NCBI RefSeq assembly: GCF_002094885.1
Contig: NZ_MSIT01000010.1
Location: 1-64,000 of the forward strand
Length of the DNA: 64,000 nucleotides
Direction: 5' to 3'
DNA from: Salibaculum halophilum
Lineage (GTDB): Bacteria > Pseudomonadota > Alphaproteobacteria > Rhodobacterales > Rhodobacteraceae
Notes under the pieces: model-generated
What the model was told of the DNA's origin: nothing
What the model saw: only the letters and a program-made list of their open reading frames with translations
Databases searched by the model: none
Position numbers and translations under genes: made by a program
Shown: piece after piece, positions 24,121 through 34,835 of the stretch
Layout: each line of letters begins with the position of its first letter
Numbering within the stretch: position 1 is the first letter of the stretch

Positions 24121-26097
24121 ATGAGCCTGCCGCCCGGTTTCCTTGATGAATTGCGCAGCCGCCTGAGCATTGCCCGGGTCGTCGGCCGCAAGGTGATGTG
24201 GGACAACCGCAAGTCCAACCAGGCCAAGGGCGACATGTGGGCGCCGTGCCCCTTCCACCAGGAAAAGACCGCCAGCTTTCACGTCGACGACCAGAAGGGC
24301 TATTACTACTGCTTTGGCTGTCACGCCAAGGGCGACGCCATTTCCTTCGTCCGAGAGACCGAGAATGTCGGCTTCATGGAGGCGGTGGAAATCCTCGCCG
24401 GCGAGGCCGGGATGAGCCTGCCCGAACGCGACCCCGCGGCGCAGGAAAAGGCCGATCGGCGCACGCGGCTGGCCGAGGTCATGGACCTGGCCGTGCAGTT
24501 CTTCCGGTTGCAGCTCAACACCCAGGCCGGGACCGCGGCGCGCGACTACCTGGCCGGGCGCGGCCTGACCGGCCCGGCGCTGGAGCGCTGGGAGATCGGC
24601 CTGGCCCCGCCGGGCTGGTCCAACCTGCGCGATCACCTGGCCGGCAAGGGGGTTGATAATGAGCTGATCGTCGCCGCCGGGCTGGCCCGGACGAGCGACC
24701 GCGGCCGCGATCCCTACGACGTGTTCCGCAACCGTATCATCTTTCCCATCCGCGACGCGCGCGGGCGCTGCATCGCCTTCGGCGGGCGCGCGCTCGACCC
24801 TTCGGATAACGCCAAATACCTCAACTCGCCCGAGACCGAGCTGTTCGACAAGTCGCGCAGCCTGTTCAACCTGCGCCGCGCGCGCGAGGCCGCCGGCAAG
24901 GGCCAGACGCTGATCGTGGCCGAGGGCTACATGGACGTGATCGCGCTCTCCGAAGCGGGCTTCGAGGCGTCTGTCGCGCCGCTGGGCACCGCCGTCACCG
25001 AAGAGCAACTGGCGATGATCTGGCGCATCGCGCCCGAGCCGGTGATCACGCTGGACGGCGACACCGCCGGTAAGCGCGCGGCGGGCCGGGTGATGGACCT
25101 GGCGCTGCCGCTGCTACAGGCGGGCCAGTCGCTGCGCTTTGCCATGATGCCCGAGGGCATGGACCCCGACGACCTGCTGCGCGCGCAGGGGCCGGGCGGT
25201 CTGCGCAAGCAGCTCGACGCGGCCCTGCCCATGGTGCAGCTGCTCTGGCAGCGCGAGATCGAGGGCAAATCCTTCGACAGTCCCGAACGCCGTGCGGCAT
25301 TGGACAAGGCCCTGCGCGACCGGATCCAGCAGATCCGCGACCCCTCCATCCGCAGCCATTACGGCGCCGCGATCAAGGAGCTGCGCTGGCAGCTTTTCGG
25401 CCCGGCGCAAGGCAAGGGGCCGGGGCAGGGCGCGCGCCGCCGCGCCTGGCGTCCGGGCGGCCGCGGGGCCTTGCCCGAGTGGAAGATCGCCCCGCCCATG
25501 CCCGACAGCAAGGCCTCGCTTCTGGCTACCGGCGGCCCGGTCGAGGACCAGCTGCGCGAAGCGGTGATCCTTGCCACGCTGATCCGCAACCCCGGCCTTT
25601 TGCCCGATTTCCTGCACGAACTGGAGCGGCTGGTCTGTGTCACGCCCGACCATGCCCGGCTGCGCGATGCCCTGCTGCGCGCCGATGGGCCGGACGTCGC
25701 GCAGGAGGTGACCGACATGATCGGCGCCGAGCCACTTGAAAAGCTCTTCGCGCAGGCCCACGTCGCCATAACGCCGGCGGTTCGCAAGCCGGATAACGGC
25801 GAGGTCGCCACCATGTGCCTGGCCGAGGAACTGGCCAAGCTCAACGCGCGCCGCGGCCACCCGCAGGAGGTCGAGGACGCGATGGAGGACCTGGCCACCG
25901 ACGTGGCCGATGAACGGCTGACAGCGCGGCTGGCGCAGTCCAGCGCGGCCATGAACCGCGCCGGCAAACAGGACGATGACGACCGGGCCGAATACGACAC
26001 GGGCCCCAACGGGGCCCGCATGAAACGGGATGAACGCAGCGCCTTTGATGAATTGTTAAGCAAGATCGACTTTGCCAAGGGGCGCGGGCCGCGCTAA
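24121..26097 (+). CDS. dnaG: DNA primase
   Basis: It makes RNA primers for DNA replication. The 658-residue product has the N-terminal zinc finger with Cys43, His46, Cys64, Cys67 (CPFHQEKTASF, YYCFGCHAKGDA), the catalytic core with Toprim motifs LIVAEGYMDVIAL and TLDGDTAGKRA, and a C-terminal helicase-binding region. A basic linker GARRRAWRPGGRGALPEW lies around residue 445. It precedes rpoD by 171 bases on the same strand, the classic macromolecular-synthesis arrangement, here without rpsU. Confidence 0.97.
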   Translation: MSLPPGFLDELRSRLSIARVVGRKVMWDNRKSNQAKGDMWAPCPFHQEKTASFHVDDQKGYYYCFGCHAKGDAISFVRETENVGFMEAVEILAGEAGMSLPERDPAAQEKADRRTRLAEVMDLAVQFFRLQLNTQAGTAARDYLAGRGLTGPALERWEIGLAPPGWSNLRDHLAGKGVDNELIVAAGLARTSDRGRDPYDVFRNRIIFPIRDARGRCIAFGGRALDPSDNAKYLNSPETELFDKSRSLFNLRRAREAAGKGQTLIVAEGYMDVIALSEAGFEASVAPLGTAVTEEQLAMIWRIAPEPVITLDGDTAGKRAAGRVMDLALPLLQAGQSLRFAMMPEGMDPDDLLRAQGPGGLRKQLDAALPMVQLLWQREIEGKSFDSPERRAALDKALRDRIQQIRDPSIRSHYGAAIKELRWQLFGPAQGKGPGQGARRRAWRPGGRGALPEWKIAPPMPDSKASLLATGGPVEDQLREAVILATLIRNPGLLPDFLHELERLVCVTPDHARLRDALLRADGPDVAQEVTDMIGAEPLEKLFAQAHVAITPAVRKPDNGEVATMCLAEELAKLNARRGHPQEVEDAMEDLATDVADERLTARLAQSSAAMNRAGKQDDDDRAEYDTGPNGARMKRDERSAFDELLSKIDFAKGRGPR

Positions 26098-26192
26098 GTC
26101 GGTCGGTACCCGTACGCCGTGGCAGGCTTACGGGGGCGGCCCCGGGGGACACGGGGCAACAGAGCGCCGAAAACGGGGCGCGAGGGCATTGC

Positions 26193-26241
26193 GAATCGCG
26201 CGGGTGGCGGATTGATTCGACCAACGCGAATCATCCGAATC
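26193..26241 (+). promoter_or_regulatory. Cluster of four GANTC sites before rpoD, with an inverted repeat
   Basis: GANTC occurs at 26193-26197, 26214-26218, 26228-26232 and 26237-26241, all within 49 bases. The middle two sit in the arms of a perfect inverted repeat TGATTCG-accaacg-CGAATCA (26213-26233). GANTC is the target of the alphaproteobacterial cell-cycle methyltransferase CcrM. The cluster is 28 bases before the rpoD start and may regulate it. Confidence 0.5.
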
Positions 26242-26268
26242 ACTGCGCGACAGCCAGAGGGGACACGC

Positions 26269-28263
<1,995 letters not shown>

Positions 28264-28332
28264 CGCCGGGCCGGTCGGCGTGGACAGGGTGCCCCCGACC
28301 TGCTTTACTCGAGACCGGAAAGGAGCCTCGGC

Positions 28333-28614
28333 ATGTCCCTTCTCAGGAAACTCTTCGGTGGCGGCGACGGCGGCGGCGCGGCCACCGAGGCGGCCGAACC
28401 GGTTGAGCACAACGGCTATCGCATCTTCGCCGAGCCGATGAAGGCCGAGGGCGGCTATCGCATCGCCGGCCGCATCGAGCGCGAGGTGGCGGGCGAGACC
28501 AAGTCCCACAGCCTGATCCGGGCCGATGTTGTGGGCGATCGTGACCAGGCCGTCGAGGCCACGGTGCAGAAGTGCCGGCAGATGATCGACCAGCAGGGCG
28601 ACGGCATCTTCTAG
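28333..28614 (+). CDS. HlyU-family protein
   Basis: This 93-residue protein resembles the HlyU family named after the Vibrio haemolysin activator: an N-terminal MSLLRKLFGGG segment, then a compact domain with HNGYRIFAEPMKAEGGYRIAGRIE and a C-terminal QAVEATVQKCRQMIDQQGDGIF. In alphaproteobacteria the role of these proteins is unclear, and no helix-turn-helix is evident. A good aaggag site precedes it. It lies 69 bases after rpoD and 5 bases before yjbQ, so it may be co-transcribed with yjbQ. Confidence 0.75.
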   Translation: MSLLRKLFGGGDGGGAATEAAEPVEHNGYRIFAEPMKAEGGYRIAGRIEREVAGETKSHSLIRADVVGDRDQAVEATVQKCRQMIDQQGDGIF

Positions 28615-28619
28615 ACCCC

Positions 28620-29024
28620 ATGCAGACCCGGTTCAGCATCGGCACCGATGGCCCCGGCCTTTACGAATTCACCGGGCAGGTGGCCGGCTGGGTACGGGGC
28701 ACGGGGGTGCTGACGCTTTTCGTCCAGCACACCTCCTGTTCGCTCTTGATCCAGGAAAACGCCGACCCGGCAGTGCAGCGCGACCTGCTCGCGTATTTCG
28801 ACCGGCTGGTGCCGCCGGCGGATGATCCGGCCATGGCCTATCTGACCCATGTGCAGGAAGGCCCCGACGACATGCCCGCCCATATCAAGGCGGCGATGCT
28901 GCCAGTGAGTTTGAGTATTCCGGTCAGTGGTGGCGTGCCTGTGTTGGGCACATGGCAGGGGATTTACCTGTTTGAGCATCGCGATGCGCCGCATACCCGG
29001 AAGGTCGCGGCGCATCTGGCCTGA
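28620..29024 (+). CDS. yjbQ: YjbQ/UPF0047 family protein
   Basis: This 134-residue protein shows the UPF0047 signature: FVQHTSCSLLIQENADPAVQRDL, then YLTHVQEGPDDMPAHIKAAML and LGTWQGIYLFEHRDAPHTRKV. Members carry weak thiamin-phosphate-synthase-like activity in E. coli tests, but the physiological role is unsettled. The ATG at 28620 starts 5 bases after the HlyU-like gene's stop. It is convergent with the SDR gene, leaving 3 bases between stops. Confidence 0.9.
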   Translation: MQTRFSIGTDGPGLYEFTGQVAGWVRGTGVLTLFVQHTSCSLLIQENADPAVQRDLLAYFDRLVPPADDPAMAYLTHVQEGPDDMPAHIKAAMLPVSLSIPVSGGVPVLGTWQGIYLFEHRDAPHTRKVAAHLA

Positions 29025-29027
29025 GGG

Positions 29028-29705
29028 TCAGCCGGTGGGCATGATCGTCAGGTTGCGGACATCTGCGCGCTCGGGCTGTTCCAAGGCGAAGATCACGGTT
29101 CGGGCCACATCCTCGGGCTTGAGTTTGTCGGGCTTGGCCTCGTCGAAGAAGGGGGTATCGACCATGCCCGGCGCGATGACGGTGCAGCGCCCGCCCCAGC
29201 CGCGCATTTCCTCGCTCATGTTGCCGCCAAAGCCGTGGACGAACCATTTGGACGCGCCATAGACCGAGCCCGGCAGGTGGATTTGCCCGGCAACCGAACC
29301 GGTGAGGATCAGATGTCCCTTGGCCTCTTTCAGCGCCTCATAGGTCGCCTTGACCGTCCAAAGGACGCCCATGACGTTGAGGTCCATCATGGTTTGCCAT
29401 TCCTCGGGGTCGCCATCGGCCACGCCCGGGGTGTCGAGGCCCATGCCCGCGTTAGCGAAAACGGCGTCGATAGCGCCGAACTTGTCCCTGGTGGCGGTGA
29501 CGGCGGCGGTGAGATCGTCGTAGTTAGTGACGTCTCCTGTTATGGCGAGGGCGCTTTCGGTGCCCAACTCCTGCACCAGCGCATCCAGTTTGTCGGCGCT
29601 GCGCGCCATGAGCGCCACGCGCCAGCCCTTGGCCACGGCGGCGCGGGCGGTTTCGGCCCCGATGCCCGTGGAGGCGCCGGTGATGAAAAGGGTCTTGTCG
29701 GACAT
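29028..29705 (-). CDS. Short-chain dehydrogenase/reductase (YdfG-like)
   Basis: This 225-residue NAD(P)-dependent oxidoreductase has the classical SDR motifs: TGASTGIG (about 9-16), the NAG strand motif ANAGMG, a catalytic Ser in TGSVAG and the YGASK catalytic Tyr/Lys. The order and the closing VARTVIFALEQPERADVRNLTIMPT resemble YdfG, a 3-hydroxy acid dehydrogenase acting on serine-like substrates. The substrate here is inferred. It is convergent with yjbQ and divergent from nrdR, with 193 bases between starts. Confidence 0.85.
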   Translation of the reverse strand: MSDKTLFITGASTGIGAETARAAVAKGWRVALMARSADKLDALVQELGTESALAITGDVTNYDDLTAAVTATRDKFGAIDAVFANAGMGLDTPGVADGDPEEWQTMMDLNVMGVLWTVKATYEALKEAKGHLILTGSVAGQIHLPGSVYGASKWFVHGFGGNMSEEMRGWGGRCTVIAPGMVDTPFFDEAKPDKLKPEDVARTVIFALEQPERADVRNLTIMPTG

Positions 29706-29837
29706 GTCTTGGCCTTTCTTTTTCTGGCTTCAACTTTGATCTAAGCAAATGTCCGCGGTCTTAAACCCCGTGGTCGCTGCTTATCTAGCGGTGTAAATTC
29801 CCCTCTACCCAAAACCTTGCGGGTGTCCTATGATAGC

Positions 29838-29846
29838 TGTGGATAA
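29838..29846 (-). promoter_or_regulatory. DnaA-box sequence upstream of nrdR
   Basis: TGTGGATAA at 29838-29846 is the exact reverse complement of the consensus DnaA box TTATCCACA. It lies 53 bases before the nrdR start codon, in an AT-richer divergent gap with the SDR gene. A single box is not an origin; it could be a DnaA-regulated promoter or chance. Confidence 0.4.
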
Positions 29847-29898
29847 CTGGGCTTGAGACCCATGACCGAAGAGGCCGAGAAGAGAAGGGGGACGGCCC

Positions 29899-30408
29899 AT
29901 GCGCTGCCCGTTTTGCGGAAACGTCGATACCCAGGTGAAGGACTCGCGCCCGGCCGAGGATCATGTCGCGATCCGGCGGCGGCGGTTCTGCCCGGCCTGC
30001 GGGGGGCGGTTTACCACCTATGAACGGGTGCAGTTGCGAGACCTCGTTGTCATCAAGTCCAACGGGCGGCGCGAGGATTTCGACCGCGACAAGCTGGAAC
30101 GCTCGGTGCGCATTTCGATGCAGAAACGCCCGGTGGAATCGGAACGAGTGGACCAGATGATTTCCGGCATCGTGCGGCGGCTGGAGAGCATGGGCGAGAC
30201 GGATATCCCCTCCAAGCAGATCGGCGAGATCGTGATGGAGGCGCTGGCCCGGATCGACACCGTCGCCTATGTCCGCTTTGCCAGCGTTTACAAGAATTTC
30301 CAGGCCGCTGACGATTTCGACAAGTTCGTCAGCGAGCTGCGCCCCCAGGCCAAGGCGGCCGAGGACGAGGTGGCCGCGGCGCCCCCCGAAGGCCCGGCGT
30401 CGGAGTGA
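29899..30408 (+). CDS. nrdR: Transcriptional repressor NrdR
   Basis: This 169-residue regulator represses ribonucleotide reductase genes in response to dATP/ATP. It has a zinc ribbon with Cys3, Cys6, Cys31, Cys34 (MRCPFCG and [15 protein letters not shown]) and an ATP-cone domain ([24 protein letters not shown]... [17 protein letters not shown]). It overlaps ribD by four bases (GTGA), the common nrdR-ribD pairing in proteobacteria. Its upstream region contains a DnaA-box sequence. Confidence 0.97.
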   Translation: MRCPFCGNVDTQVKDSRPAEDHVAIRRRRFCPACGGRFTTYERVQLRDLVVIKSNGRREDFDRDKLERSVRISMQKRPVESERVDQMISGIVRRLESMGETDIPSKQIGEIVMEALARIDTVAYVRFASVYKNFQAADDFDKFVSELRPQAKAAEDEVAAAPPEGPASE

Positions 30409-31514
30409 CCGGCGCGACCGACGCGCGCCACATGGCCCAGGCGCTTGCGCTGGGGCGGCGCGGGCTGGGCCGGGTCTGGCCCAACCCGGCGGTGGGCTGT
30501 GTCATCACCAAGGGGGGCCGCGTGCTGGGCCGCGGGCGAACGGCCGATGGTGGCCGGCCACATGCCGAGACGCAGGCGCTGGCCATGGCCGGTCGGGCGG
30601 CGCGCGGCGCCACTGCGCATGTCACGCTGGAACCCTGCGCGCATCACGGCCGGACCCCGCCCTGCACCGAGGCACTTATCGCCGCCGGCGTCGCGCGTGT
30701 CGTCGTGGCGGCGGGCGATCCCGACGCCCGCGTGGCGGGCAACGGGATTGCCGCGTTGCGCGCTGCCGGAGTCGCGGTCGAGACCGGCGTCCTGCGCGCC
30801 CGGGCCGAGGCGGACTTGGCCGGATACCTGATGAACCGCCGGGCCGGGCGACCCCGGGTCACGCTCAAGCTGGCGGCCTCCTTCGACGGACGCATCGCGA
30901 CGGCCACGGGTGAAAGCCGCTGGATCACCGGGCCGCTGGCCCGGCGCGCGGTCCACGCGATGCGGGCGCGGCATGACGCGGTGCTGGTCGGTGCGGGCAC
31001 CGCGCGGGCTGACGACCCGGCGCTGACTGTGCGCGGGCTGGGGCCGATGCCGCAGCCGGTGCGCGTGGTGGCCACCCGCAGGCTGGACCTGCCCGAGGGT
31101 CGTCTGGTCGATACCCTGGATCAGGCCCCGCTGTGGCTGTGCCACGGACGCGAGGCGCCCGCGGCCCGCCGCGCGGTCTGGCGCGACCGGGGCGCGCGGC
31201 TGTTCGATTGCGCGGTGGATCAACGCCAGATCGACCCCGCGAACATGCTGCGCCAGCTGGGGGCGGCGGGGCTGACCTCGGTATTTTGCGAGGGTGGCGG
31301 GACGCTGGCCGCGGCGCTGCTGGCTGCCGGGCTGGTTGACGAGATCGTGGGCTTCACCGCCGGGGTCGCGCTGGGGGCCGAGGGCACCCCGGCCCTGGGC
31401 GCGATGGGGCTGGAGGCGCTGGCCGATGCGCCGCGCTTCGATCTGGTGGAAAGCCGCCCCATCGGGCCGGACCTGATGCACCGCTGGCAGGTTCAGCGCC
31501 ACAGCCCGGCGTAG
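30405..31514 (+). CDS. ribD: Bifunctional riboflavin biosynthesis deaminase/reductase RibD
   Basis: It carries out the second and third steps of riboflavin synthesis: deamination of the pyrimidine and reduction of the ribosyl side chain. The 369-residue product has an N-terminal zinc deaminase (His53-Ala-Glu55 in RPHAETQA; Cys78 and Cys87 in [11 protein letters not shown]) and a C-terminal DHFR-like reductase ([40 protein letters not shown]). Start is GTG at 30405, overlapping nrdR. Its last 22 bases overlap the end of the convergent capsule gene kpsC. Confidence 0.95.
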   Translation: MTGATDARHMAQALALGRRGLGRVWPNPAVGCVITKGGRVLGRGRTADGGRPHAETQALAMAGRAARGATAHVTLEPCAHHGRTPPCTEALIAAGVARVVVAAGDPDARVAGNGIAALRAAGVAVETGVLRARAEADLAGYLMNRRAGRPRVTLKLAASFDGRIATATGESRWITGPLARRAVHAMRARHDAVLVGAGTARADDPALTVRGLGPMPQPVRVVATRRLDLPEGRLVDTLDQAPLWLCHGREAPAARRAVWRDRGARLFDCAVDQRQIDPANMLRQLGAAGLTSVFCEGGGTLAAALLAAGLVDEIVGFTAGVALGAEGTPALGAMGLEALADAPRFDLVESRPIGPDLMHRWQVQRHSPA

Positions 31515-33523
31515 CCGGCCAACAGCCCCTGTGCCTTGGCCAGCAGGCGGTTGAGGCGCCCCGGCCGCGGCACGGTGCCGGTGGCGAGCCGGTCCACAAC
31601 GACCTCGACCGGGCAGGGCAGGCCGCTGAGGGGATCGTGGTAGCGCGGGTAGTCGATCAGCACGGCGTGGGCCAGCTGCGCCAGCGTGGGCCGGGCCGCC
31701 CGGCGCGTACAAGGCATGGCGCGGTCGTCTGTCAGCCCCCAGCCAGCGTAGAACGGTGTGCCGAGGCAGGTGACGGATTTGCCGCGCAGCAGCGCCTCGA
31801 AGCCCAGCAGCGAGGTCAAGGTCCAGACCTCGTTCACCGCCTCGAGCGCGGCGATGGCATCGGTGCGGTCGAGCACGGCGTCGGCGATGTCGCCGGCGTC
31901 CGCCACGGCCCCGGCGCGCAGGCCGGCCTCGACGTCCGGGTGCGGCTTGTAAAGGATCACGGCGGCGGGGTTGGCCGCGCGGGTTGCCTCGAGCAGCCTG
32001 CGGTTGGTGCGGATCGTGTCCGTCCCGGCCAGGATCGAGGCGTCATCCTCCACCTGGCCGGGGACAAGGATGCGCCGCCCGGCGGACAGGTCGGGGGGGC
32101 GTGCATCCGCAGCGAGATTGTATTTAGATAAATTTTTCTCAATAATTTGCCGGACAAGATGCTCGGCCCGTCTGATTTCGTAAAGCGGCAAGTCGGGGCT
32201 GTTCGCGATCAGGCGGTCCAGGCGGCTGTCCCGCGCCGGATCGTAGTAGATGCCGAGATCATCGAGCACCAGCGACAGGGGTGGCACCAGGTCGGCCCCC
32301 AGCCCGCGCGAGCGCAGGAAGCCGTCCTCGACCCGGACCGCGCCGTCATGGCCCGCGGCCGCAGAGGCCCAGACCATGCGCCGCCGTCCGTCACGATGCG
32401 CGCGCGCGGCGGCGCGGTCGGGGCGGTCTTCGAACGCCACCTTGCGGTGCTGACCGAAGACCCGCTGCAGCGGTGCCCTTTTCCACAGCCGCATGCCGCT
32501 GGCCACCCAGCCGGCGTGGTCCTCGCGCCACGCCCGGGTCTGGGCCGCGAGCGACTGCACGGCGTCCTCGAAGGGGCACAGCCGGTCGCGACAGGGATCA
32601 AACCAGCGCGGATAGAGGATCATCGCCGCCGCGAAAAGCTGCGCGCGGGTCAGCCGCCGGCGGCGTCGGTCCAGTGGCGCGCGATCCTGCGTCAGGCCCC
32701 AGCCGATGTAGAAGGGCTGGCCGAACACAACCGGGTTGTGACCGGCCAGGATCGCCTCGAAGCCCAGTTGCGAGGAGACCGTGTAGACCGCGACCGCCCC
32801 CTCGAGCAGGTCATGGGGCGAGACCGGATCGGTGAAGAATTCCATGCCCGCGGAGAGATCGCCGTCGCGGAAATGGCCGCCCCGGTGCCCGGCCAGGGTT
32901 TCTGGGTGGGTCTTGACGAGGATCCGCGCGCCCGGGTGATCCTCGCGCGCGCAGACCAGCATCTCGAGGAACCGGTTGCGGTCGGCCCCGCTGGCGGTGA
33001 CGCTGGCGTCGCCCGCGGTCTGGTCGATGACGAGCACATAGCCCGGCGCGGGGCAGGGCGTCGCAGGATCGAAGGCGTTGTATTTCGACAGATGCGCCCG
33101 GGCCAGCGCGGTGATGCCCGCACGGGCGCGGTCGAGAAGGGCCGTGTCGTCGAGCGGGTGCTCGGCCAGAAGGACCTCGAGGTCCGAGGGCCGCGCGGGG
33201 TCGAAATGGACGCCGCGGCTATCCAGCAGCAGCCCTAGCGGCGGGTCGCCCTCGCGCCCGGTCCGAACCGATCTCAGGAAGGCATCCTCGACGCGCAGCA
33301 CAGGCGCGGCCGTGTGCTCGGCGACGGTTTCGCCGCGCCAGCTGGTGGGCGAGCGGCCCCAGACCCCGATCATGTCGCCCGCGCCTGGCCGCCCCAGGCG
33401 GATGTCGTAGCCCGCAAGGGTTAGGATGCGGCGGATGCGGGGCCTGGTGAGAAATCCGCCGTTGTAGACGAAAAGGCGCCGCGCGGTGCCCCCCGCGGCG
33501 CTATCGGGTCCGGGGGCGGTCAC
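31493..33523 (-). CDS. kpsC: Capsule polysaccharide beta-Kdo transferase KpsC
   Basis: KpsC builds, with KpsS, the poly-Kdo linker on phosphatidylglycerol that anchors group 2-type capsules. The 676-residue product has the full KpsC length and is an internal duplication: each half has an RVED-FLRS, LDxxGxxxD, SKYN, 'G.PFY.GWGL' and 'SLLGFEA/SQLGFEA' version (about 70-330 and 380-660). In the family the two halves are two different Kdo transferases. Start is GTG at 33523, one base after the upstream lipoprotein's stop. An AT-rich stretch at about 32115-32155 is out of keeping with the rest of the gene. The 3' end overlaps ribD. Confidence 0.93.
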   Translation of the reverse strand: MTAPGPDSAAGGTARRLFVYNGGFLTRPRIRRILTLAGYDIRLGRPGAGDMIGVWGRSPTSWRGETVAEHTAAPVLRVEDAFLRSVRTGREGDPPLGLLLDSRGVHFDPARPSDLEVLLAEHPLDDTALLDRARAGITALARAHLSKYNAFDPATPCPAPGYVLVIDQTAGDASVTASGADRNRFLEMLVCAREDHPGARILVKTHPETLAGHRGGHFRDGDLSAGMEFFTDPVSPHDLLEGAVAVYTVSSQLGFEAILAGHNPVVFGQPFYIGWGLTQDRAPLDRRRRRLTRAQLFAAAMILYPRWFDPCRDRLCPFEDAVQSLAAQTRAWREDHAGWVASGMRLWKRAPLQRVFGQHRKVAFEDRPDRAAARAHRDGRRRMVWASAAAGHDGAVRVEDGFLRSRGLGADLVPPLSLVLDDLGIYYDPARDSRLDRLIANSPDLPLYEIRRAEHLVRQIIEKNLSKYNLAADARPPDLSAGRRILVPGQVEDDASILAGTDTIRTNRRLLEATRAANPAAVILYKPHPDVEAGLRAGAVADAGDIADAVLDRTDAIAALEAVNEVWTLTSLLGFEALLRGKSVTCLGTPFYAGWGLTDDRAMPCTRRAARPTLAQLAHAVLIDYPRYHDPLSGLPCPVEVVVDRLATGTVPRPGRLNRLLAKAQGLLAGYAGLWR

Positions 33524-33524
33524 C

Positions 33525-34661
33525 TCAGTTGCCGGTGAGAGTGTTCGCCGCGCCCGTGGCCTGTCCGAGGGTTCCGGTCAGGGCTGAGATGGTCTTGTTG
33601 AACTGGCTGAAGGGGGCCTCGGTGACATAGACCGTGTCGTCGTCGCGGATCGCGAAATCACGTGCCATGAACATCCCGTTGGGGCCGGTCAGGTCCAGAA
33701 CGTAGACCACGCGCTGGCTGCCTTGCAGGTCGTCGCGGTCAAGTAGCTGCCGGGCGACGGGTTCGGGTTCGTTGCGAAACACGAAGACCCCGGTCGGATC
33801 GGCCAGCGCGGGGTTGAGGCCTCCGACCTGAGCGATGGCCTCGATGGCGCTGATGGTCTGGCTTTCGAAGGGAACGCGGCTCTGGGTGCCGGTGGCCCCC
33901 AGCGCGGTGAAGGACCGGCGATCCTGTTCCACGAAGATGCGGTCGCCCGCGCGCAGGGCGATATCGTGGCCCGGATGGTCGTAGAGGTCGTCGAACCAGA
34001 TCTGGCCCGTATGATCCCCGCGGGTCAGTGTGACCTGTGCGATTTCCGGCGGCACGGTCACGCCGCCGGCCGCGGCCAGCATGGCCGAGAGCGTGCGCGT
34101 CGGCCGTTCGATCGGGTAGACGCCCTGGCCGCCGACGACGCCGGCGACCGAGACGGTGGCCCCGTCCCCGGCCAGGCGGCGGACCTGCACCTGCGGGTCC
34201 GGGGTCTGTTCGTCCAGCTTCTCGGTAATGATCCGGCGGATTGCCTCGGGGGTGTTGCCGGCGGCGCGGATGCGGCCGGCATAGGGCACGAAGATGAAGC
34301 CCGCCCCATCGACCTGCACCTCGTCCAGCACAGTGGCATTCTGGCCTTCCGCTGACAGCAACCCGTCCGCCACGTTTTCCCAGATCGTCAGGCTGAGGGT
34401 GTCGCCCGGGCTGATGGTGTCGCTGCCCAGCTGCCCGGCGTTGCGGAAGCTTTCCGAGAAGCCCAGTGCGGGCGTCACGCTGGCGATTCGGTTGATGCGG
34501 TCATCGACGAGCAGGACAAAGGCATCGCCCTCGCGCATCACCGATCCGGCGAAGATCTCGTTCTTGTTCGGCCCCGACCGCGGCAGGCCGCAGGATGATG
34601 CAAGCAGGACGGCGGCCAGAACGGCCGCGCCCCTGGCAAGGCGCAAGCTGATGGGTTTCAC
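33525..34661 (-). CDS. Polysaccharide export outer-membrane lipoprotein (Wza/KpsD-like)
   Basis: This 378-residue lipoprotein probably forms the outer-membrane capsule export channel. It has a signal peptide with lipobox LLASSCGL, a Poly_export domain (PGDTLSLTIWENVADGLLSAEGQ...GFIFVPYAGRIRAAGNTPEAIRRIITEKL) and SLBB-like repeats (VSVAGVVGGQGVYPIERPTRTLSAMLAAAGGV, SAIEAIAQVGGLNP). The frame is open to 34793, but the GTG at 34661 follows a strong gaggag site and directly starts the signal peptide. It is immediately upstream of kpsC. The 174-base gap before it is AT-richer than its surroundings and may hold a promoter. Confidence 0.88.
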   Translation of the reverse strand: MKPISLRLARGAAVLAAVLLASSCGLPRSGPNKNEIFAGSVMREGDAFVLLVDDRINRIASVTPALGFSESFRNAGQLGSDTISPGDTLSLTIWENVADGLLSAEGQNATVLDEVQVDGAGFIFVPYAGRIRAAGNTPEAIRRIITEKLDEQTPDPQVQVRRLAGDGATVSVAGVVGGQGVYPIERPTRTLSAMLAAAGGVTVPPEIAQVTLTRGDHTGQIWFDDLYDHPGHDIALRAGDRIFVEQDRRSFTALGATGTQSRVPFESQTISAIEAIAQVGGLNPALADPTGVFVFRNEPEPVARQLLDRDDLQGSQRVVYVLDLTGPNGMFMARDFAIRDDDTVYVTEAPFSQFNKTISALTGTLGQATGAANTLTGN

Positions 34662-34835
34662 TGCTCCGGTCTCCTCGACCTGTTTTTGTTCTGCCTCAGG
34701 TTTTTCCCGTAAATTACCGGCAAATCGACGAAAAAGCCAGAATTTCCTGCCGGGGCGCCGGTGGTGTTGCGGCGCTGCACGCGCGCGCAACATCCTGTGT
34801 TGATCGGTGATCGGTCCGCTAGATCGGGCGGACGA

